Shown here in pieces: positions 60,820 through 64,000 of a stretch of 64,000 nucleotides of DNA. Position 1 is the stretch's first letter; each line of letters opens with the position of its first letter. Both the position numbers and the translations under genes were made by a program. Origin of the DNA: Bacilli bacterium (GTDB taxonomy: Bacteria > Bacillota_I > Bacilli_A > RF39 > UBA660); contig JAFQQQ010000001.1 of NCBI GenBank assembly GCA_017410525.1, positions 1 to 64,000 of the forward strand, given 5' to 3'. Under the pieces are notes generated by a model. The model worked only from the letters and a program-made list of their open reading frames with translations. It searched no databases and was not told where the DNA came from.

Positions 60820-61587
60820 ATGATATTTTTATTATTTGTTGTTGCTATAGTTTTATTAGGATCAATTAAACAAATTAGCGAATATGAAAGAGGAGTTAAA
60901 TTTACTTGTGGTAAATTTACTAAAATAATGGAACCAGGATGGAGACTTGTTTTACCTATATTTCAATCATTTAAAAAAATAGATATAAGAACTAAAGTTA
61001 TAGATGTTCCAGAGCAAGAAGTTATAACTAAAGATAATGTATCTGTAAAAATAAATGCAGTTATTTATTATAATATATTTGATGCATCAAAAGCACTGCT
61101 TGCTGTAGAAAATTTTCATTATGCGGTTAGTCAACTTGCTCAAACTACAATGAGAAATATTGCAGGTTCTGTAACTTTAGATGAATTATTAACAGGTAGG
61201 GAACAAATCTCTGTAAACATTTGTAAAATAGTAGATGAAGCAACTGATGGATGGGGAATAAAAGTTCAAAATGTTGAACTTAAGGATGTAGCTCTTCCAG
61301 GAGAAATGAAAAGAGTAATTGCTAAAGTTGCAGAAGCAGAAAGAGAAAAACAAGCTGTGATTACTAAAGCAGCAGGAGAACTTGAAGCATCTAAAAATTT
61401 AGCTCAGGCTGCTGAAACATTAAGTTCATCTCCAGGTGCACTTCATCTAAGAACTTTATCAACAATAAACGATGTGTCATCAGATCAATCAAATACGATA
61501 ATATTCGCACTCCCAATAGAAATTTTAAGAGCCTTTGAAGGTAAGACTGTTTCTAAAGATATTATAGATAAATTAACTAATAAGTAA
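60820..61587 (+). CDS. SPFH/stomatin-like (slipin) membrane protein
   Basis: A 255-residue protein. An N-terminal hydrophobic anchor (~1-20) is followed by an SPFH domain (ISEYERGVKFTCGKFTKIMEPGWR, then DNVSVKINAVIYYNI, LLTGREQISVN, VQNVELKDVALPGEMKR) and a short helical tail (AEAEREKQAVITKAAGELEASKNLAQAAE). Such proteins scaffold membrane microdomains and often pair with NfeD proteins; a short NfeD-like gene is at 12053. ATG 60820 follows AAAGGTGGTATG. Confidence 0.93.
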   Translation: MIFLLFVVAIVLLGSIKQISEYERGVKFTCGKFTKIMEPGWRLVLPIFQSFKKIDIRTKVIDVPEQEVITKDNVSVKINAVIYYNIFDASKALLAVENFHYAVSQLAQTTMRNIAGSVTLDELLTGREQISVNICKIVDEATDGWGIKVQNVELKDVALPGEMKRVIAKVAEAEREKQAVITKAAGELEASKNLAQAAETLSSSPGALHLRTLSTINDVSSDQSNTIIFALPIEILRAFEGKTVSKDIIDKLTNK

Positions 61588-61603
61588 TGCTTATTAGTTT
61601 TTT
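61575..61603 (+). terminator. Intrinsic terminator of SPFH gene
   Basis: AACTAATAAG (61575-61584), loop TAATG, CTTATTAGTT (61590-61599), then T residues. The stop codon TAA is in the loop. Confidence 0.92.
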
Positions 61604-61702
61604 CATAAAAAAACAAAAAAATATTATGTATAATACTAATAGGATTAAAAATTTGTTTTATTTATTCTTATATTTTTCTAAAACTGTAATATTATTATAT
61701 AG

Positions 61703-61731
61703 TTGACAAAAAAAACTAAATAGTGTATAAC
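61703..61731 (+). promoter_or_regulatory. Promoter of topA
   Basis: TTGACA (61703-61708), 17 bp, TATAAC (61726-61731), with TG immediately before the -10. Confidence 0.8.
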
Positions 61732-61753
61732 TTATAGAGAAAAGGTGATTATT

Positions 61754-63790
61754 ATGTCAAAAAGTTTAGTTATAGTGGAATCTCCAAGTAAAACAAAACC
61801 AATAGAAAAATATTTAGGTAGTGATTATAAGGTGCTATCTAGTAAAGGTCATGTAAGGGATTTATCTACTCATGGTAAATATGGATTAGGTGTTGATTTA
61901 GAAAATGATTTTAAACCTGATTATATTACTATGAAAGGTAAAAAAAGTGTTATTGATGAATTAAAACGTGAAGCAAAAAAATGTGATCATGTATATCTTG
62001 CAACCGACCCAGATCGTGAAGGAGAAGCAATTTCTTGGCACTTACAAGATGTTTTAGGGTTAAAAGAAAACGATTATGATAGAGTTGTATTTAATGAAAT
62101 AACTAAAAATGCTGTAGTAGAAGCTTTCAAGTCTGTTAGAAAGATAGATAAAAACTTAGTTAATAGTCAAGAAACAAGAAGAATACTTGATAGAATTATA
62201 GGATTTAGACTTTCAAGATTAATACAATCTAAAACAGATGGAAGTAGTGCTGGACGTGTCCAAAGTGTCGCTTTAAAACTTATAGTGGATAAAGAAAGAG
62301 AAATAAGTGCTTTCAATCCAGAAGAGTATTGGACTATAGAAGCTGTATTTCCCGAATTTACTGCAGAACTTTTTAACTATAATCATAAAGATTTTAAAAT
62401 AAATAATGAAATAGAAGCTAATGAGGTGTTAGATTCTTTAAGCAATACTTTTGAAATAGAGAGTGTTGATAAAAAGACTAGACAGAAACAATCTAAATCA
62501 CCATATACTACAAGTACTATGCAACAAGATGCATCAAGTAAATTAAACTTTAATGCTAAAAAGACAATGCAAATTGCTCAAAAACTTTATGAGGGTATAG
62601 AACTTGAAGATGATACAGTGGGTTTAATTACATATATGCGTACCGATTCTATAAGATTATCTAATGATTTTATTGCTTCAACTTATAAATATATAGAAGC
62701 TAAATATGGTAAAGAGTATATAGGTCATGTAAAGGAAAGTAAGAAAACTGAAAATGTTCAAGATGCTCATGAAGGTATTAGACCAACCAGTATTAATAGG
62801 ACTCCAGAATCAGTTAAACCTTTCTTAAGTAATGATGAATTTAAATTATATAGAATGATTTATTATAGAGCTTTGGCATCTTTAATGAAGAATGCTACAA
62901 CTATCAATACGACAGTTATACTTGATAATAATAATTATCAATTTAAAGTAACTGGACAAATAATTGATTTTGATGGTTATTTAAAAGTTTATAAAGATTA
63001 TGAAGATACTAAAGATAAACTTTTACCACCCCTAGATCAATATAATTCTAAAATATTAGTATCTAAAGAAATAAACAAGGAGCAACATTTTACTCAACCT
63101 CCAGCGCGTTATACAGAAGCTAAACTTATAAAAGAGATGGAAGAGTTAGGTATTGGTAGACCTAGTACTTATGCCACAACTATGGATATAATAAAAAAAC
63201 GTGGTTATGCTAATTTAGTTGAGAAAAAGTTTATTCCAACTGATATTGGGTTTGAAATAACTGATAAACTACAAGAATTCTTTAGTCATTTAATAAATGT
63301 AGAATATACTGCTAATATGGAAACAGATTTAGATAAGATTGCTGAAGGTAATCAAGATTATGTTAAAGTATTAAGAGAGTTTTATAATGAATTTGAGCCA
63401 AGTGTTAAAAATGCGTTTGATGCTATGCCTAAAAAAGAAGCAGAAAAAACTGGAGAAGATTGTCCAGAATGTGGGAACCCTTTAGTAATTAGAAAAGGTA
63501 AATATGGAGAGTTTATTGCTTGTAGTAATTATCCAAAATGCAAATATATTAAACAAGATGAAAGGCAAATTACTGAAATATGTAATTGTCCAAAATGCGA
63601 TGGCAAAATAATTGAAAAAAAGAGTAAAAGAGGAAAAGTATTCTACGGATGTAACAATTATCCAAAATGTAAAGAAGCATACTGGGATAAACCAATTGGT
63701 AAAAAATGTCCAGAATGTGGAAGTATGTTAACAGAAAAAAAGAATACAATTAAATGTAGTAGTTGTGATTATAAAAGTGATACTGAATAG
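61754..63790 (+). CDS. topA: DNA topoisomerase I
   Basis: A 678-residue type IA topoisomerase relaxing negative supercoils. The TOPRIM domain begins SLVIVESPSKTKPIEKYLG and contains TDPDREGEAI. The catalytic Tyr is in GLITYMRTDS near residue 297. GIGRPSTYATTMDII is followed by three C-terminal zinc ribbons (CPECGNP, CPKCDG, CPECGS). AAAGGTGAT precedes ATG 61754. Length is normal. Confidence 0.97.
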   Translation: MSKSLVIVESPSKTKPIEKYLGSDYKVLSSKGHVRDLSTHGKYGLGVDLENDFKPDYITMKGKKSVIDELKREAKKCDHVYLATDPDREGEAISWHLQDVLGLKENDYDRVVFNEITKNAVVEAFKSVRKIDKNLVNSQETRRILDRIIGFRLSRLIQSKTDGSSAGRVQSVALKLIVDKEREISAFNPEEYWTIEAVFPEFTAELFNYNHKDFKINNEIEANEVLDSLSNTFEIESVDKKTRQKQSKSPYTTSTMQQDASSKLNFNAKKTMQIAQKLYEGIELEDDTVGLITYMRTDSIRLSNDFIASTYKYIEAKYGKEYIGHVKESKKTENVQDAHEGIRPTSINRTPESVKPFLSNDEFKLYRMIYYRALASLMKNATTINTTVILDNNNYQFKVTGQIIDFDGYLKVYKDYEDTKDKLLPPLDQYNSKILVSKEINKEQHFTQPPARYTEAKLIKEMEELGIGRPSTYATTMDIIKKRGYANLVEKKFIPTDIGFEITDKLQEFFSHLINVEYTANMETDLDKIAEGNQDYVKVLREFYNEFEPSVKNAFDAMPKKEAEKTGEDCPECGNPLVIRKGKYGEFIACSNYPKCKYIKQDERQITEICNCPKCDGKIIEKKSKRGKVFYGCNNYPKCKEAYWDKPIGKKCPECGSMLTEKKNTIKCSSCDYKSDTE

Positions 63791-63803
63791 TATTGCTTTT
63801 AAT

Positions 63804-63832
63804 TTGACAAAGTATAAAATTTATGTTAGTAT
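63804..63832 (+). promoter_or_regulatory. Promoter of the truncated last gene
   Basis: TTGACA (63804-63809), 17 bp, TAGTAT (63827-63832). The leader is about 50 bases. Confidence 0.55.
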
Positions 63833-63887
63833 ATACGACATAGATTTGAAAAGAAAAATTTTTTCAAGAAAGAAAGAGGGTTATGGT

Positions 63888-64000
63888 ATGAAAAACAATT
63901 ATGAAACATTAGATCAAAAGTTAGATAGTATACATGGCAAAAAGAAAACAACAAAACCAGTAAAAGCGTCTAAATCAAAGAAAATTAAATCAAAAGACGA
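63888..64000 (+). CDS. N-terminus of an unidentified Lys-rich protein (cut by window end)
   Basis: ATG 63888 follows AAAGAGGG. The 37 visible residues (MKNNYETLDQKLDSIHGKKK, then Lys/Thr/Ser-rich) show no domain. A basic, disordered N-terminus is all that can be said. Confidence 0.55.
   Translation, partial: MKNNYETLDQKLDSIHGKKKTTKPVKASKSKKIKSKD

Noticed and set aside
109-64000. Mycoplasma code (TGA as Trp)
   Set aside because: TGA ends dinB, the kinase-fold gene, the recombinase, the YkgJ-like gene, the gene before thrS and plsC copy 2 at family-appropriate lengths.
1-64000. CRISPR arrays, tRNA or rRNA genes
   Set aside because: No regularly spaced repeats and no tRNA T-arm/acceptor patterns or rRNA segments were seen on reading; a dedicated scan could confirm.

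Overview
The window is chromosomal DNA of a very AT-rich, anaerobic Bacillota (Firmicutes), most likely class Bacilli. Evidence for this is EzrA, DnaB and DnaI, RNase Y, RNase J, two T-box leaders, SigH and Spo0A, together with Bacillus-like local gene orders (lspA-rluD; rplS-lepB-[insert]-rbgA; mrnC-rlmB-sigH; rpsL-rpsG-fusA-tuf). Anaerobic life is suggested by class III ribonucleotide reductase, rubrerythrin and flavin-dependent ThyX. TGA is used as a stop (dinB, the gene before thrS, a plsC gene and others), so this is the standard code and not the mycoplasma code. The style resembles uncultured small-genome gut Bacilli, but the genus cannot be fixed from this sequence alone.

Layout. 1-3.1 kb: nrdD, a separate 56-residue glycyl-radical-type ORF, nrdG. 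3.2-16.7 kb: MraZ-like regulator, lspA-rluD, small Tyr/Pro-rich protein, M29 aminopeptidase, degenerate deacetylase-like protein, U32 protein, dinB, NfeD-like and CPBP membrane proteins, then hydrolase / membrane-anchored MurF / Ddl. 16.8-19.5 kb: rny, rplS, lepB. 19.5-23.7 kb: inserted accessory block with a kinase-fold protein, an OLD-type ATPase-TOPRIM nuclease and a serine recombinase. 23.7-36.2 kb: YkgJ-like protein, rbgA, mrnC, rlmB, sigH, nrnA, a pilin-like surface protein, pgk-flippase-glycosyltransferase-tpiA, spo0A, dnaB-dnaI. 36.3-50.5 kb: GH31-like protein lacking its catalytic residues, T-box-leuS operon, rnj and rpsD on the minus strand, BRO-N protein, thyX, ezrA, T-box-thrS operon. 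50.6-64 kb: plsC/acyl-CoA synthetase/plsC, rubrerythrin, the str operon with tuf, FemX-like protein, a DUF1540-like peptide, a third plsC, an SPFH protein, topA and a truncated gene.

How the genes work together. Most are housekeeping genes for nucleotide reduction, translation, RNA decay, replication initiation, peptidoglycan precursors, glycolipid and phospholipid synthesis. The accessory block at 19.5-23.7 kb splits the conserved lepB-rbgA junction and is the best candidate for an undescribed (possibly anti-phage) module. The other standout is the apparent split of anaerobic ribonucleotide reductase into a large protein and a tiny glycyl-radical polypeptide. Across the window, stop codons repeatedly lie inside or against intrinsic terminator hairpins, and many start sites use a GGTGAT-type Shine-Dalgarno sequence.
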